A DNA stretch of 64,000 bases. It comes from Pasteurella testudinis DSM 23072. GTDB lineage: Bacteria > Pseudomonadota > Gammaproteobacteria > Enterobacterales > Pasteurellaceae. Position numbers and translations under genes: made by a program. This document shows, one piece after another, positions 1-9,775 of the stretch (within the stretch, counting starts at the first letter, position 1; each line of letters opens with the position of its first letter). Below the pieces are notes generated by a model that had not been told where the DNA came from, did not search any database, and saw only the letters and a program-made list of their open reading frames with translations. The stretch covers positions 124,001 to 188,000 of the forward strand of contig NZ_FWWV01000002.1 in NCBI RefSeq assembly GCF_900176075.1, given 5' to 3'.

Positions 1-1420
1 CGCCCGAAATCAGTACCGCACCCGCCAGAGTCAGGGCAAATTCCTTAAACAAAGTACCGGTGATACCGTCCATCAGTGCCATTGGCGAGTAAACCGCACA
101 CAGGGCGATCGTCATCGAAATAACCGGCACGGCAATTTCACGAGTACCGATAATCGCCGCTCGGAAAGGGGTTTCCCCCAGTTTGATATGTCGGTCAACA
201 TTTTCCAACACCACGATAGCGTCATCCACCACCAGCCCGATGGCGAGAATCATCGCCAGCAAGGTCATCAGGTTAATCGAGAAATCAAACGCCTGTAACA
301 GCATGATTACCCCAATCAAAGAAATCGGAATAGTAACCACCGGCACGATCATCGCACGGAAAGAACCAAGGAACATGGTGATCACCACCAATACGATCAA
401 GGTCGCTTCCAAAATGGTTTTTACCACTTCTTCAATCGAGCTGTTAATCGCAATGGTGCGGTCATACAACACCTTCAATTCAATACTTGGCGGCAAGTTA
501 TTTTCAATGGTTGTTAACAACGGATAAATATTTTCAATCACGGTCAACGGGTTGGCACTGGACGCCGGTTCGATCGACAATACCACCGCATTTTCGCCAT
601 TCGCGGCGGCACGGGCATTATCACTCTCTTTGTCTAATTCCACCGTGGCAATATCGCTCAGATGAACCAACTTATCACCATTGCCCGTAACCACCAGATT
701 TCTCAACTGTTCAACGTCTGTGGTTGTCGTATTCACCTTGTTTTTCACAATGGTGTACCAACCGTTGGTACTTCCGGCGGCAGTCTGCACGTTATTACTG
801 GAAAGCGCATTCATCACTTGCGGCGCGGATAATCCCAGCGCAGCCATTTTTTCCGGATCCAGCCAAATCCGCATTGCATACGGCGTACCGCCGAATACGT
901 CCACTTTCGCCACCCCGGGCACGGTAAAGAACTGCGGCTTGACTACCCGCTGGATATAGTCGGTCACCTGACTCGGATCGAGTTGCTGTGAAGTAAAACT
1001 GACGTACATCATGCCCGATCCGCCGGTAGATGAGGTAATCGACGGGTCGTCAATACCGCTCGGCAAGGCAGAACGCACCGAGTTAACCTTTGCCAAAATA
1101 TCGGCCAAAGCCGCATTCGGATCGGTATTCAGCTTCATTTTCACCGTAATCGTGGACGAGCTTTGGCTGCTGGAAGAGGACATATAATCAATATTGTCCG
1201 CTTGCGCAATCGCCTCTTCCAATTGCGAGGTGACAAACGCCTGAATCAAACTGGCATCGGCACCGGCATAAGTGGTGCTGACATTGATTACCGTGGTCGT
1301 CATTTTCGGGTACTCCCGCACTGTCAGCTTAGAAACGGCTTGCAACCCTAAGATAACAATCAGGATACTGATCGCCGCGGCTAAAACCGGACGGCGAATA
1401 AAAATATCAGTAAAACGCAT
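1..1420 (-). CDS. acrB: RND multidrug efflux transporter AcrB, C-terminal part beyond window
   Basis: This is the inner-membrane proton-driven pump of a tripartite AcrAB/TolC-type exporter. The frame runs open from an ATG at 1420 to the window edge and gives 473 codons, under half of the usual ~1030 residues. The start MRFTDIFIRRPVLA is typical of the family. The porter domain follows, then the TM4 region with GLVVDDAIVVLENV, which carries the two adjacent aspartates used in proton transfer. It lies 30 bases after acrA in the same direction, so acrR-acrA-acrB forms one unit. The family is certain; the substrate range is not visible. Confidence 0.93.
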   Translation of the reverse strand, partial: MRFTDIFIRRPVLAAAISILIVILGLQAVSKLTVREYPKMTTTVINVSTTYAGADASLIQAFVTSQLEEAIAQADNIDYMSSSSSQSSSTITVKMKLNTDPNAALADILAKVNSVRSALPSGIDDPSITSSTGGSGMMYVSFTSQQLDPSQVTDYIQRVVKPQFFTVPGVAKVDVFGGTPYAMRIWLDPEKMAALGLSAPQVMNALSSNNVQTAAGSTNGWYTIVKNKVNTTTTDVEQLRNLVVTGNGDKLVHLSDIATVELDKESDNARAAANGENAVVLSIEPASSANPLTVIENIYPLLTTIENNLPPSIELKVLYDRTIAINSSIEEVVKTILEATLIVLVVITMFLGSFRAMIVPVVTIPISLIGVIMLLQAFDFSINLMTLLAMILAIGLVVDDAIVVLENVDRHIKLGETPFRAAIIGTREIAVPVISMTIALCAVYSPMALMDGITGTLFKEFALTLAGAVLISG

Positions 1421-1450
1421 ATATTTTCCTATATTCCTGTTTGGTGCTGC

Positions 1451-2644
1451 TTATAACTTAGGCGTGCTCGCAGGTTGCTCGGTGCCGACACCGGCTTTAT
1501 CCGAAACAACAACCAAACTACCGTTACTTAAACGTTGTTGTCCGCCGGTGACAATAATATCGCCGAACTGTAGTGAACCGCTCTTTAAGTGGGCGTAAAT
1601 ACCGCTACGCTCAAGGGTATTGACCGTCACCAGATTCGCGCGATACATTTTGTCCAGATTCTGATTGTCGGCATATTTTTCTTTGTCCTCATCGGAAAGT
1701 GCGGTTAAACGGTAAACACTTTCGCCATACATGTTGTAGGCAATCGCCACTTGCGGCAATACGATTTGATCGTATTCGGTGGTCAAGGCAACACGCACGC
1801 GGGCAAACATACCGGACAATAGTTTTTCACGGCTGTCTTCCACTGTAGCTTGCAAATCAACCAAACCGCTGGTCGAGGTGACCGCCGGTTCAATCGCCGA
1901 AATCTTGGCGGCAAAGGTTTCTCCGGCAAACGCATCAACCACTGCGGTGACTTTTTGTCCGATAAACAGATTTTCCAGATTGTTTTGCCCGATAGAGAAA
2001 TCAATTTTGGTGGTGCTAATGTCTTCAACCCGAATCATCGCCTGACCGACCGTCACATATTCGCCGGTATTGACCTGAATAATTCCAGTTACACCGTCAA
2101 ACGGCGCATAGATTTGACGACGGGCAATCGTGGCTTTGGCAGATTCGATATTGGCGACCAACGCTTTATAGCTGGACTCGGCATTGTCCAAATCACTTTT
2201 TGAAACGCTTTTACTACGGAACAAGGTGACATAACGCTGATAATTGGCCTGCACCGAAGTCAATTGGGCTTGGTAAGCCGCAAGATTGGCCTTTTCTACG
2301 TCAGAATCCAGTTCGATCAGCAAATCCCCTTTTTTAACCTGCTGTCCGGCTTGGACAAAAATGGATTTCACCGTCCCTGCCGCTTGCGAACTCAACATTG
2401 CCCCTTGATTCGGACGAATGATACCGGTGGCTTCAATCGCCGGTGTCCATTGTTGGGTTTGTACGGTTGTAACGGTAACCGGATTAATCGGTTCGGGCAT
2501 ATTGGCAAAATAAGCCGCCATTCCGCGCGCCTTTAACATTTGCAGCCCGATAACCGCTGCGAAAGCCAGAATAACAATGAGAAGAACCAATTTCATCACG
2601 AAAGAGCGTGATTTCTTAGGCTTGTTATTTTGAATGTCTGACAT
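1451..2644 (-). CDS. acrA: RND efflux periplasmic adaptor AcrA
   Basis: Membrane fusion protein that links the AcrB pump to an outer-membrane channel. The 397-residue product has an N-terminal membrane anchor at about residues 15-35 and no lipobox. A lipoyl/coiled-coil hairpin region follows (IFVQAGQQVKKGDLLIELDS, then VSKSDLDNAESSYKALVANI), and then the beta-barrel and membrane-proximal domains. I start at MSDIQNN (2644) because GGAG lies six bases before that ATG. The ATG four codons further upstream overlaps this ribosome site. The gene sits between acrR and acrB. Confidence 0.92.
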   Translation of the reverse strand: MSDIQNNKPKKSRSFVMKLVLLIVILAFAAVIGLQMLKARGMAAYFANMPEPINPVTVTTVQTQQWTPAIEATGIIRPNQGAMLSSQAAGTVKSIFVQAGQQVKKGDLLIELDSDVEKANLAAYQAQLTSVQANYQRYVTLFRSKSVSKSDLDNAESSYKALVANIESAKATIARRQIYAPFDGVTGIIQVNTGEYVTVGQAMIRVEDISTTKIDFSIGQNNLENLFIGQKVTAVVDAFAGETFAAKISAIEPAVTSTSGLVDLQATVEDSREKLLSGMFARVRVALTTEYDQIVLPQVAIAYNMYGESVYRLTALSDEDKEKYADNQNLDKMYRANLVTVNTLERSGIYAHLKSGSLQFGDIIVTGGQQRLSNGSLVVVSDKAGVGTEQPASTPKL

Positions 2645-2686
2645 AAAAAACTCCATAGTAATAAGAGATAAGGGTTGATTCTATAG

Positions 2687-3256
2687 TTAGTTACAAATAC
2701 TTTGCCAAGTTTTGCCAATCACGGTTTCCAGCACCTCGTCAGCATAACTTTCATCGTAATGCGCTTGGCGGAAAGCCAGTTTGGCCGCACTTCCCAGGCT
2801 CAAGGCAAATAAAACATCGTTCGGTAAGTTACATAAAATACGCTGCTTCTGCCCTTGCTTGACAAAGGTATTCCAAGGATCTTGCCGTTTATGACAACTT
2901 TTCACCAATTCGCTGAAGCCGGGCAAGCTGTCATATTGATAAAAATTCTTCAACACATGTGGATTTTGGTTAAAGAAATCCCAAAAGTTGCGCCACATTT
3001 GACGATATTGGTCAAATAAGGGCGCATCAGGATCATGATTGATACTCAATTGCGCATCAACACGGGCAAACAGGTATTTCGCCAAATTACTTAATAATTC
3101 ATCTTTATTTTTGAAATAGATGTAAATCGTGCCGACCGAAATGCCGGCGGCTTTGGCAATTTTCTGCATGGATAAGGTATGCAAGCCTTGCTCGGCCATC
3201 AACTTTTCCGTCGCCAGCAGAATTTGCTGTGCCGTTTCAATCTCAGAATGTCGCAT
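2687..3256 (-). CDS. acrR: TetR-family repressor of the efflux operon (AcrR)
   Basis: The 189-residue protein has the N-terminal TetR helix-turn-helix (MQKIAKAAGISVGTIYIYFKNKDELL, about residues 25-50) and a variable ligand-binding C-terminal domain. It is the first gene of the acrR-acrA-acrB unit, 42 bases before acrA. A perfect 14-bp palindrome at 3281-3294, just upstream of its start, is a plausible self-operator. By family it should repress the pump until an effector binds. The effector is not readable from the sequence. Confidence 0.88.
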   Translation of the reverse strand: MRHSEIETAQQILLATEKLMAEQGLHTLSMQKIAKAAGISVGTIYIYFKNKDELLSNLAKYLFARVDAQLSINHDPDAPLFDQYRQMWRNFWDFFNQNPHVLKNFYQYDSLPGFSELVKSCHKRQDPWNTFVKQGQKQRILCNLPNDVLFALSLGSAAKLAFRQAHYDESYADEVLETVIGKTWQSICN

Positions 3257-3280
3257 TAGTTTCTCAAGGCTCTCGAAATG

Positions 3281-3294
3281 AATGAACGTTCATT
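3281..3294. promoter_or_regulatory. Candidate AcrR operator palindrome
   Basis: AATGAACGTTCATT is a perfect dyad 25 bases upstream of the acrR start codon. Position and symmetry fit a TetR-type operator. Binding by AcrR is inferred. Confidence 0.5.
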
Positions 3295-3387
3295 TTAGTG
3301 ATTTTTGTGACGCAGTTCAAGAAATAAAACGGTTGTGCTCGGCTTTTTCTTGCCCTGCGCGATGAAAGGAAATGAAGGGAAGTGCGG

Positions 3388-3846
3388 TTACAGTTTACTG
3401 ACGATAAGCGACAACATACCCGCAGCAATCAACGGCCCGACCGGAACTCCTTTGAAAAATGCCACACCGGCAATAGTGCCGATTAACAAGCCGGTGATAA
3501 TCGACGGGCTTGCCGTCATCAGGGTCAATCCCCGACCACCGAGCCAAGCAACGAAAATCCCGACCACAATCGCCAAAATCATCTTCCAATTCAACAGCAG
3601 AATCGCCGGATTATCCAATTTGATTTTGCCGGAAACCAACGGACTGAGCACGCCGATGGTTAAAATGGTGATCCCGATGTGCAGACCGTATTTTTCCAGC
3701 CATGGGATATAGCTTTCCAGCGGACTCTGCTGCATCACCAATAACACCGCAGCAGAAAAGATAATCGAATTATTGTGGCTGAAATAGCCGAGAATAATCA
3801 GGAAAACCAAGATTAGCGCGGCAGTATTAAAATGAAAGAAAGACAT
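3388..3846 (-). CDS. yeaL: UPF0756 (DUF441) inner-membrane protein, YeaL-like
   Basis: A 152-residue, strongly hydrophobic protein with about four membrane segments (residues ~8-32, 50-70, 82-103 and 115-148). The glycine-rich loop [20 protein letters not shown] matches the UPF0756 family, whose members are about 150 residues long. No biochemical role is established for the family. It stands alone between the acr operon and the divergent nap operon, transcribed away from both nap and its promoter. Family assignment rests on length, topology and this motif. Confidence 0.8.
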   Translation of the reverse strand: MSFFHFNTAALILVFLIILGYFSHNNSIIFSAAVLLVMQQSPLESYIPWLEKYGLHIGITILTIGVLSPLVSGKIKLDNPAILLLNWKMILAIVVGIFVAWLGGRGLTLMTASPSIITGLLIGTIAGVAFFKGVPVGPLIAAGMLSLIVSKL

Positions 3847-3975
3847 GGGAACCCGAATTTAAACAGAATAGGACAGATAACCTCAATCTACTGACGGCAA
3901 GGGGAAAAAGCAAGTATTATGTATGAATATTCGCTATATAAAAAATAATACAACTATATTTTGAGCGAATTTAAT

Positions 3976-3989
3976 TTGATATAGGTCAA
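3976..3989 (+). promoter_or_regulatory. Candidate FNR site upstream of nap operon
   Basis: TTGATATAGGTCAA differs from the FNR consensus TTGATnnnnATCAA at one position. It lies about 150 bases before napD. Oxygen-responsive activation of nap by FNR is established in gamma-proteobacteria; its use here is inferred. Confidence 0.65.
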
Positions 3990-4013
3990 CAATCGATGAA
4001 CTAAATCGCAAAA

Positions 4014-4029
4014 TACCTCTTTATAGGCA
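4014..4029 (+). promoter_or_regulatory. Candidate NarP heptamer pair (7-2-7) upstream of nap
   Basis: TACCTCT-TT-ATAGGCA matches the inverted TACYYMT heptamer pair with a two-base gap, with one mismatch. If GATAAT at 4052-4057 is the -10 box, the pair is centred near -44, as in the E. coli nap promoter. The candidate FNR site lies 39 bases further upstream. This fits nitrate/nitrite control by NarQP. Confidence 0.5.
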
Positions 4030-4132
4030 TTAAGACTATACAAAAAGCATGGATAATTTCAAATTGAATCTATGTCAATTGCTTTGCGTCTTATTTAAAT
4101 GTCGCAGAAGCTGAATTTTCCGGGAATGAAAC

Positions 4133-4447
4133 ATGAATACTGCGGTGCATACAAAAGAAGTCACCTCAAAAGAAACAGCGGCTAACACAAATATCGACAA
4201 TGCCAGCGAGTGGCATGTTTGCGGTGTGGTGGTGCAATGTCGTCCGGACGATATCAGTGCGGTCAAAACCGCTTTGCAACAAATGGAATATACCGATATC
4301 ACTGCGGTTGACCAAAGTGCGGGTAAGCTGGTGGTAGTGATGGAATCACACCATCAGGGTGTTTTATTGGATCGTATGGAAGCTGCGCGCAATATTAAAG
4401 GCGTGTTGGCACTTTCTTTGGTGTATCACCAACAAGCTCAAGATTAA
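4133..4447 (+). CDS. napD: NapA maturation chaperone NapD
   Basis: Cytoplasmic chaperone that binds the twin-arginine signal of NapA and holds it back until its cofactors are inserted. The product has 104 residues. The NapD core (WHVCGVVVQCRPDDISAVKT to GVLALSLVYHQ) occupies residues ~25-100, after an unusually long polar N-terminal extension of about 23 residues. It is the first gene of napDAGHBC; there is no napF in front of it. The gap to napA is 43 bases. Expression is probably governed by the FNR and NarP-type sites upstream. Confidence 0.93.
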   Translation: MNTAVHTKEVTSKETAANTNIDNASEWHVCGVVVQCRPDDISAVKTALQQMEYTDITAVDQSAGKLVVVMESHHQGVLLDRMEAARNIKGVLALSLVYHQQAQD

Positions 4448-4490
4448 TCCATCGGTGAAAACCGATGTTTGAAAAACAGTGGGGGAACAG

Positions 4491-6971
4491 ATGAATCTAA
4501 GTCGTCGTGAATTTATGAAAGCCAATGCCGCAACCGCCGCAACTATGGCCGCCGGATTGAGCATTCCGGTAGTCAATATTGCCGCTGCGGATAACACAAT
4601 CAAATGGGATAAAGCCGTGTGCCGCTTCTGCGGAACCGGATGTAGCGTTTTGGTCGGTACGCAAAACGGACGTGTGGTTGCCTCGCAAGGCGATCCGGAT
4701 TCGGAAGTGAATCGCGGCCTGAACTGTATCAAAGGTTACTTCCTGCCGAAAATCATGTACGGTAAAGACCGTCTGACCCAACCGATGTTGCGTATGAGCA
4801 ACGGGCAATACGACAAGCACGGCGAATTTACGCCGGTCAGCTGGGACGTTGCCTTCAACACAATGGCGGATAAATTCAAAGCCGCAATCGCCAAAAACGG
4901 ACGCAATGCGGTCGGTTGTTTCACCTCCGGTCAATCCACCATTTGGGAAGGTTATGCGCTGAATAAATTGTTCAAAGCCGGTTTGCGCTCCAACAACGTT
5001 GATCCGAACGCCCGTCACTGTATGGCATCTGCCGCAGTGGCTTTCCTGCGCACCTTCGGTATTGATGAACCGATGGGTTGCTACGACGATATCGAACATG
5101 CCGACGCATTCGTGCTGTGGGGTTCGAATATGGCGGAAATGCACCCGATTTTGTGGTCGCGGATTACTGATCGCCGTTTATCCAAACAAGACAGCCAAGT
5201 ATTCGTGTTATCCACTTTCGAGCACCGCTCTTTTGAACTGGCGGACTACGGACTGGTTTTCACCCCGCAAAGCGATCTGGCGATCCTAAACTATATCATC
5301 AACTATTTGATTCAAAATAACGCGGTTAACTGGGATTTCGTCAATAAGCATACCAAATTCAAGAAAGGCGATACCGATATCGGTTATGGCCTGCGTCCTG
5401 AAAATCCATTGGAACAAAAAGCGCAAAATGCCGGCAGCGGCAAAATGCATGACAGCAACTTTGAAGAGCTGAAAGCACTGGTTGCAGAATATACCTTAGA
5501 CAAAGCGCACGAAATCAGCGGCGTGCCGAAAGATCAGCTGGAAGCGCTGGCAAAACTGTATGCCGATCCGAACAAAAAAATCGTCTCTTTCTGGACGATG
5601 GGCTTTAACCAGCATACCCGTGGCGTCTGGGTCAACCACTTAATGTACAACGTCCACTTATTGACCGGTAAAATTTCTCTGCCGGGTTGCGGGCCGTTCT
5701 CTTTGACCGGTCAACCGTCCGCTTGCGGCACGGCGCGTGAAGTCGGTACATTTGCCCACCGTCTACCTGCCGATATGGTGGTGACTAACGAGAAGCACCG
5801 TGACATCTGTGAAAAAGCATGGAAATTGCCGAAAGGCACGATTTCTGACAAAGTCGGCTACCATGCCATCGCCCAAGACCGCGCCTTAAAAGACCGCAAA
5901 ATGAATGTGCTGTGGGTGATGTGTAACAACAATATGCAAGCGGGTCCGAATATTAACGAAGACCGTCTGCCCGGTTGGCGCGATCCGGAAAACTTTATCA
6001 TCGTTTCCGATCCGTATCCGACCGCCAGTGCGCTGTCTGCCGACTTGATTCTGCCGACCTCAATGTGGGTGGAAAAAGAGGGAGCTTACGGTAATGCCGA
6101 ACGCCGCACCCAATTCTGGCACCAACTGGTGCCGAAAACCGGCGATTCCCGTTCTGACTTATGGCAATTGGTCGAGTTCGCCAAATATTTCAAAGTAGAA
6201 GAAGTCTGGGAAGAAGAACTATTGGCGCAAATGCCGGAATATCGCGGCAAAACCTTGTATGACATTCTGTTCACCAACGGCCAAGTGGATAAATTCCCGA
6301 TCAGCGATTGGGACGACAGCGTACTGAATGACGAATCACGTCATTTCGGTTATTACCTGCAAAAAGGCTTATTTGAAGAATATGCGGCATTTGGCCGCGG
6401 TCACGCGCATGATTTGGCAGACTTCGATGTCTATCATAAAGCGCGCGGTTTGCGTTGGCCGGTAGTGGATAACAAAGAAACCTTGTGGCGTTACCGTGAA
6501 GGTTACGATCCATATGTCAAAGCCGGCGAAGAGGTGAATTTCTATGGTCAGCCGGACGGTCGTGCCATTATTCTTGCCGTACCGTACGAGCCGCCTGCGG
6601 AAGCGCCGGATCAAGAATACGATTTGTGGTTATCCACCGGTCGTGTGCTGGAGCACTGGCATACCGGCACCATGACCCGTCGCGTGCCCGAACTGCACCG
6701 CTCTTTCCCTAACAACCTGCTGTACATGCACCCGTTAGATGCCAAAGAACGCGGCATGCGTCACGGTGACAAAGTCAAAGTGGTTTCTCGCCGCGGCGAA
6801 ATGGAAACGTTCTTGGATACCCGTGGACGGAATAAAGTGCCGCAAGGTTTGGTGTATACCACCTTCTTTGATGCCGGTCAGTTAGCGAACGTGTTAACTC
6901 TCGACGCTACCGATCCGATTTCGAAAGAAACCGATTTCAAAAAATGTGCGGTTAAAGTGGTTAAAGCCTAA
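4491..6971 (+). CDS. napA: Periplasmic nitrate reductase catalytic subunit NapA
   Basis: Molybdenum bis-MGD enzyme reducing nitrate to nitrite in the periplasm. The 826-residue product begins with a twin-arginine signal (SRREFMK at residues 4-10). A [4Fe-4S] site follows with cysteines 44, 47, 51 and 79, and then the HCMASA motif carrying the likely Mo-ligand cysteine 177. Length equals that of E. coli NapA within a few residues. I choose ATG 4491, preceded by GGGGGAA, over a GTG four codons upstream. It is exported folded by Tat and receives electrons from NapB. All key residues are present. Confidence 0.97.
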   Translation: MNLSRREFMKANAATAATMAAGLSIPVVNIAAADNTIKWDKAVCRFCGTGCSVLVGTQNGRVVASQGDPDSEVNRGLNCIKGYFLPKIMYGKDRLTQPMLRMSNGQYDKHGEFTPVSWDVAFNTMADKFKAAIAKNGRNAVGCFTSGQSTIWEGYALNKLFKAGLRSNNVDPNARHCMASAAVAFLRTFGIDEPMGCYDDIEHADAFVLWGSNMAEMHPILWSRITDRRLSKQDSQVFVLSTFEHRSFELADYGLVFTPQSDLAILNYIINYLIQNNAVNWDFVNKHTKFKKGDTDIGYGLRPENPLEQKAQNAGSGKMHDSNFEELKALVAEYTLDKAHEISGVPKDQLEALAKLYADPNKKIVSFWTMGFNQHTRGVWVNHLMYNVHLLTGKISLPGCGPFSLTGQPSACGTAREVGTFAHRLPADMVVTNEKHRDICEKAWKLPKGTISDKVGYHAIAQDRALKDRKMNVLWVMCNNNMQAGPNINEDRLPGWRDPENFIIVSDPYPTASALSADLILPTSMWVEKEGAYGNAERRTQFWHQLVPKTGDSRSDLWQLVEFAKYFKVEEVWEEELLAQMPEYRGKTLYDILFTNGQVDKFPISDWDDSVLNDESRHFGYYLQKGLFEEYAAFGRGHAHDLADFDVYHKARGLRWPVVDNKETLWRYREGYDPYVKAGEEVNFYGQPDGRAIILAVPYEPPAEAPDQEYDLWLSTGRVLEHWHTGTMTRRVPELHRSFPNNLLYMHPLDAKERGMRHGDKVKVVSRRGEMETFLDTRGRNKVPQGLVYTTFFDAGQLANVLTLDATDPISKETDFKKCAVKVVKA

Positions 6972-6986
6972 TCGGCAGGTAAGGCA

Positions 6987-7754
6987 ATGAGCAAGCTGTC
7001 CGTTAATCCGAACCGTCGCCGTTTTTTAAAAGATGCCACCCGTACCGCAGGTGGTCTGGCGGGAATCGGACTGCTGCTCGGCTTACAGCAACAACAAAGT
7101 TTGGCTCGTGAAGGCGTGGCTTTGCGTCCGCCTTTTGCCTTAGAAAACGAAAAAGATTTTGCCGCCGCCTGTATCCGTTGCGGACAATGCGTACAAGCCT
7201 GTCCGTACGACATGTTGCATTTGGCGTCGTTATTATCACCATTGGAAGCAGGAACGCCTTACTTTATCGCACGCGATAAACCGTGCGAAATGTGCGAGGA
7301 CATTCCCTGTGCCAAAGCCTGTCCGAGCGGCGCGCTGGATTCAACCCAAGATAATATCGACGATTCCCGCATGGGCTTGTCGGTGTTGCTGGATCAGGAA
7401 ACCTGCCTGAACTGGCAAGGGTTGCGCTGCGATGTTTGCTATCGGGTTTGTCCGTTAATCGACAAGGCGATCACGCTGGAAATGCAACACAATAACCGCA
7501 GTGACCGTCATGCCAAGTTTATTCCGACGGTACATTCGGACGCTTGTACCGGTTGCGGCAAATGCGAACAGGCTTGCGTGCTGGAAGAAGCCGCAATTAA
7601 GGTGCTGCCGCTCTCTCTTGCCAAAGGCGTGTTGGGCTACCACTACCGCTTGGGCTGGGAAGAGAAAGAAAAAGCCGGACAGTCGTTATTGCCGGACGAC
7701 ATGATTAAATTGCCGACCCGCTTGCCGGAACGCATTGCAACGGAGAATCCGTAA
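6987..7754 (+). CDS. napG: Ferredoxin-type quinol-oxidising subunit NapG
   Basis: A 255-residue iron-sulphur protein on the periplasmic side, working with NapH in quinol oxidation for nitrate reduction. It starts with a twin-arginine-like signal ([10 protein letters not shown]). It carries four cysteine clusters of [4Fe-4S] type: [26 protein letters not shown], a third around CDVCYRVCP, and [12 protein letters not shown]. It follows napA by 15 bases and overlaps the napH start by one base (TAATG), which implies translational coupling. Confidence 0.95.
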   Translation: MSKLSVNPNRRRFLKDATRTAGGLAGIGLLLGLQQQQSLAREGVALRPPFALENEKDFAAACIRCGQCVQACPYDMLHLASLLSPLEAGTPYFIARDKPCEMCEDIPCAKACPSGALDSTQDNIDDSRMGLSVLLDQETCLNWQGLRCDVCYRVCPLIDKAITLEMQHNNRSDRHAKFIPTVHSDACTGCGKCEQACVLEEAAIKVLPLSLAKGVLGYHYRLGWEEKEKAGQSLLPDDMIKLPTRLPERIATENP

Positions 7755-8635
7755 TGGCGAATCCGATTAATCAGGCAGGGCGTGAAGCACGGCAAAAATT
7801 GGGTTGGTGGCACGCAAACCGTTTTCTGTTTTGGCGCCGCTTAAGCCAGCTGAGTATTTTGGCGATGTTTTTATCCGGTCCGTGGTTTGGTGTCTGGATT
7901 TTGCGCGGTAATTATAGCAGCAGTGTGTTACTGGATACCATTCCGTTATCCGACCCGCTGATGATGGCGGAAAGTATTGCAGCCGGCCACTGGCCGCATC
8001 TGACCGCACTTTTGGGTGGTTTGGTTATTATCGCGGTTTATGCCGTATTAGGCAGTAAAGTCTTTTGCGCTTGGTGCTGTCCGCTAAATGTTGTCACCGA
8101 CAGTGCAGCATGGCTGCGACGGAAACTGAATATCCGGCAGAGTGCCAAACTGGACCGCTCTTTGCGTTACGCCATTCTGCTGATGATCCTGATCGGCAGT
8201 GCGGTCAGCGGCATGTTGTTGTGGGAATGGATTAATCCGGTTGCGGCATTCGGACGCGCCTTGATTTACGGTTTCGGCGCAACCGTTTGGTTACTCTTGG
8301 CGATCTTCCTGTTCGACCTACTGATCGTCGAACACGGTTGGTGCGGACATCTCTGCCCGATTGGCGCTGCGTACGGCGTAATCGGCGCCAAGGGCATTAT
8401 GCGGGTCAAAGTGATTGATCGTAAACGTTGTGATCGCTGCATGGACTGCTTCAATGTCTGTCCGGAACCACAAGTATTAAGGAATCCGCTCTTCGGTAGT
8501 AAAGAAGAGGGAGAACAACAAAATTTATTAGTGTTATCAAAAGATTGTATCAGTTGCGGACGTTGTATTGACGTTTGCCCTGAATCCGTTTTTAAATTTA
8601 CCACAAGATTTGATCATGCGAGGAGTGAGCGATGA
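7754..8635 (+). CDS. napH: Membrane ferredoxin-type quinol dehydrogenase subunit NapH
   Basis: Inner-membrane partner of NapG. The 293-residue protein has four predicted membrane segments and two CxxxCP motifs (CAWCCPLN and CGHLCPIG). Its C-terminal cytoplasmic tail has two [4Fe-4S] motifs (CDRCMDCFNVCPEP and CISCGRCIDVCPES). It starts within the napG stop codon and ends overlapping napB by four bases (ATGA). With NapG it probably draws electrons from menaquinol or ubiquinol; menA at 50651 shows that the cell makes menaquinone. Confidence 0.95.
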   Translation: MANPINQAGREARQKLGWWHANRFLFWRRLSQLSILAMFLSGPWFGVWILRGNYSSSVLLDTIPLSDPLMMAESIAAGHWPHLTALLGGLVIIAVYAVLGSKVFCAWCCPLNVVTDSAAWLRRKLNIRQSAKLDRSLRYAILLMILIGSAVSGMLLWEWINPVAAFGRALIYGFGATVWLLLAIFLFDLLIVEHGWCGHLCPIGAAYGVIGAKGIMRVKVIDRKRCDRCMDCFNVCPEPQVLRNPLFGSKEEGEQQNLLVLSKDCISCGRCIDVCPESVFKFTTRFDHARSER

Positions 8636-9081
8636 TTAAAAATACAAAAGTATTGGCATTGGCAGGTTTATTGTTAAGTGGAATGTGCAGTTCCGCATTG
8701 GCACAAGATATTCATCCGGTGGGGAAAGATATTGCCAGCTCCCCGGAAAGCACGGCACCGGCGTTTCACAACCAACCGAAAGAGAGTGAGCTCGCGGCAT
8801 TGAGCTATGTCAACCAACCGCCGATGGTGCCGCACAGCACGAAAAATTATCAGGTCACCAAAAACACTAACCAATGCTTGAACTGCCACAGCGTGCAAGC
8901 TTCTCGCACTACCGGCGCAACCCGAATCAGCCCGACCCACTTCGCCAGCCGTGACGGCGTGATCAGCGGAGAAGTTTCCCCGCGCCGCTATTTTTGTGTT
9001 CAGTGCCATGTTTCGCAATCCGATGTTGAACCGATCATTGAGAATGAGTTTAAGCCATTACCGGGCTACGGCGACAAATAA
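8632..9081 (+). CDS. napB: Di-haem cytochrome c subunit NapB
   Basis: Periplasmic electron-transfer subunit that passes electrons to NapA. The 149-residue precursor has a Sec signal peptide ending near SSALA (residues 20-24). It has two haem-binding motifs, CLNCH and CVQCH, in the C-terminal half, with further histidines available as distal ligands. The start overlaps the napH stop, and napC follows after 12 bases. Size and haem number are those of the family. Confidence 0.96.
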   Translation: MIKNTKVLALAGLLLSGMCSSALAQDIHPVGKDIASSPESTAPAFHNQPKESELAALSYVNQPPMVPHSTKNYQVTKNTNQCLNCHSVQASRTTGATRISPTHFASRDGVISGEVSPRRYFCVQCHVSQSDVEPIIENEFKPLPGYGDK

Positions 9082-9093
9082 GGAGCGAGTATC

Positions 9094-9681
9094 ATGATAA
9101 AAAACCTGATTAAACGTTTTTGGCACTGGTTCCGCTCGCCGAGTAAAATTGCGGTCGGTACGCTGCTCGTGGTCGCTTTTATCGCCGGTATCGTCTCTTG
9201 GGTCGGCTTTAACTACGGCATGGAACAAACCAATACCGAAGAGTTTTGCGTAAGCTGTCACAGTAACGATGTTTACCCGGAATATTTGCACACCGCACAC
9301 TATCAAAACCGCAGCGGCGTCAAAGCCACCTGCCCTGACTGTCATGTGCCGCACGAATTCGTGCCGAAAATGATTCGTAAACTGCAAGCCAGCCGCGAAG
9401 TCTATGCACATGTGATGGGCTACACCGACACGATTGAAAAATTCAACGCCCGTCGGTTACATATGGCAGAACGCGAATGGGAACGCCTGAAAGCCAACGA
9501 TTCGCAAGAGTGCCGCAATTGCCACAACTTTGACAACATGGATTTCAGCCAGCAAAAGACCGTCGCCGCCAAAATGCATGAAAAAGCAATCAAAGACGGC
9601 AACACCTGTATCGACTGCCACAAAGGCATCGCCCACCAATTGCCGGATATGCGCGACGTGAAAAACCCGACGGCATATTAA
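9094..9681 (+). CDS. napC: Membrane-anchored tetra-haem quinol dehydrogenase NapC
   Basis: NapC/NirT-family cytochrome c that oxidises quinol and reduces NapB. The 195-residue protein has an N-terminal membrane anchor (about residues 17-37, ending near VSWVGFNYG). It carries four CxxCH motifs: CVSCH, CPDCH, CRNCH and CIDCH. It is the last nap gene, and a strong hairpin terminator follows 18 bases later. Haem number and length agree with the family. Confidence 0.96.
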   Translation: MIKNLIKRFWHWFRSPSKIAVGTLLVVAFIAGIVSWVGFNYGMEQTNTEEFCVSCHSNDVYPEYLHTAHYQNRSGVKATCPDCHVPHEFVPKMIRKLQASREVYAHVMGYTDTIEKFNARRLHMAEREWERLKANDSQECRNCHNFDNMDFSQQKTVAAKMHEKAIKDGNTCIDCHKGIAHQLPDMRDVKNPTAY

Positions 9682-9698
9682 TTTTCGAATACTAATTT

Positions 9699-9731
9699 AA
9701 AAACCCAAGTTATTTTTTGACTTGGGTTTTT
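9699..9731 (+). terminator. Terminator of the nap operon
   Basis: An 11-bp stem (AAAACCCAAGT paired with ACTTGGGTTTT) with a short loop and trailing T-rich sequence, directly after napC. Confidence 0.85.
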
Positions 9732-9775
9732 AGTTATTCAAAGATATGATAGAAATATCTCAACTTATTTTAGAA

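Noticed and set aside
4061-4085. Second FNR site (TTGA...TCAA) nearer napD
   Set aside because: The half-sites are one base too far apart for FNR.
4497-5144. Open frame of about 215 codons opposite napA
   Set aside because: It lies wholly within a conserved enzyme gene and has no family features of its own.
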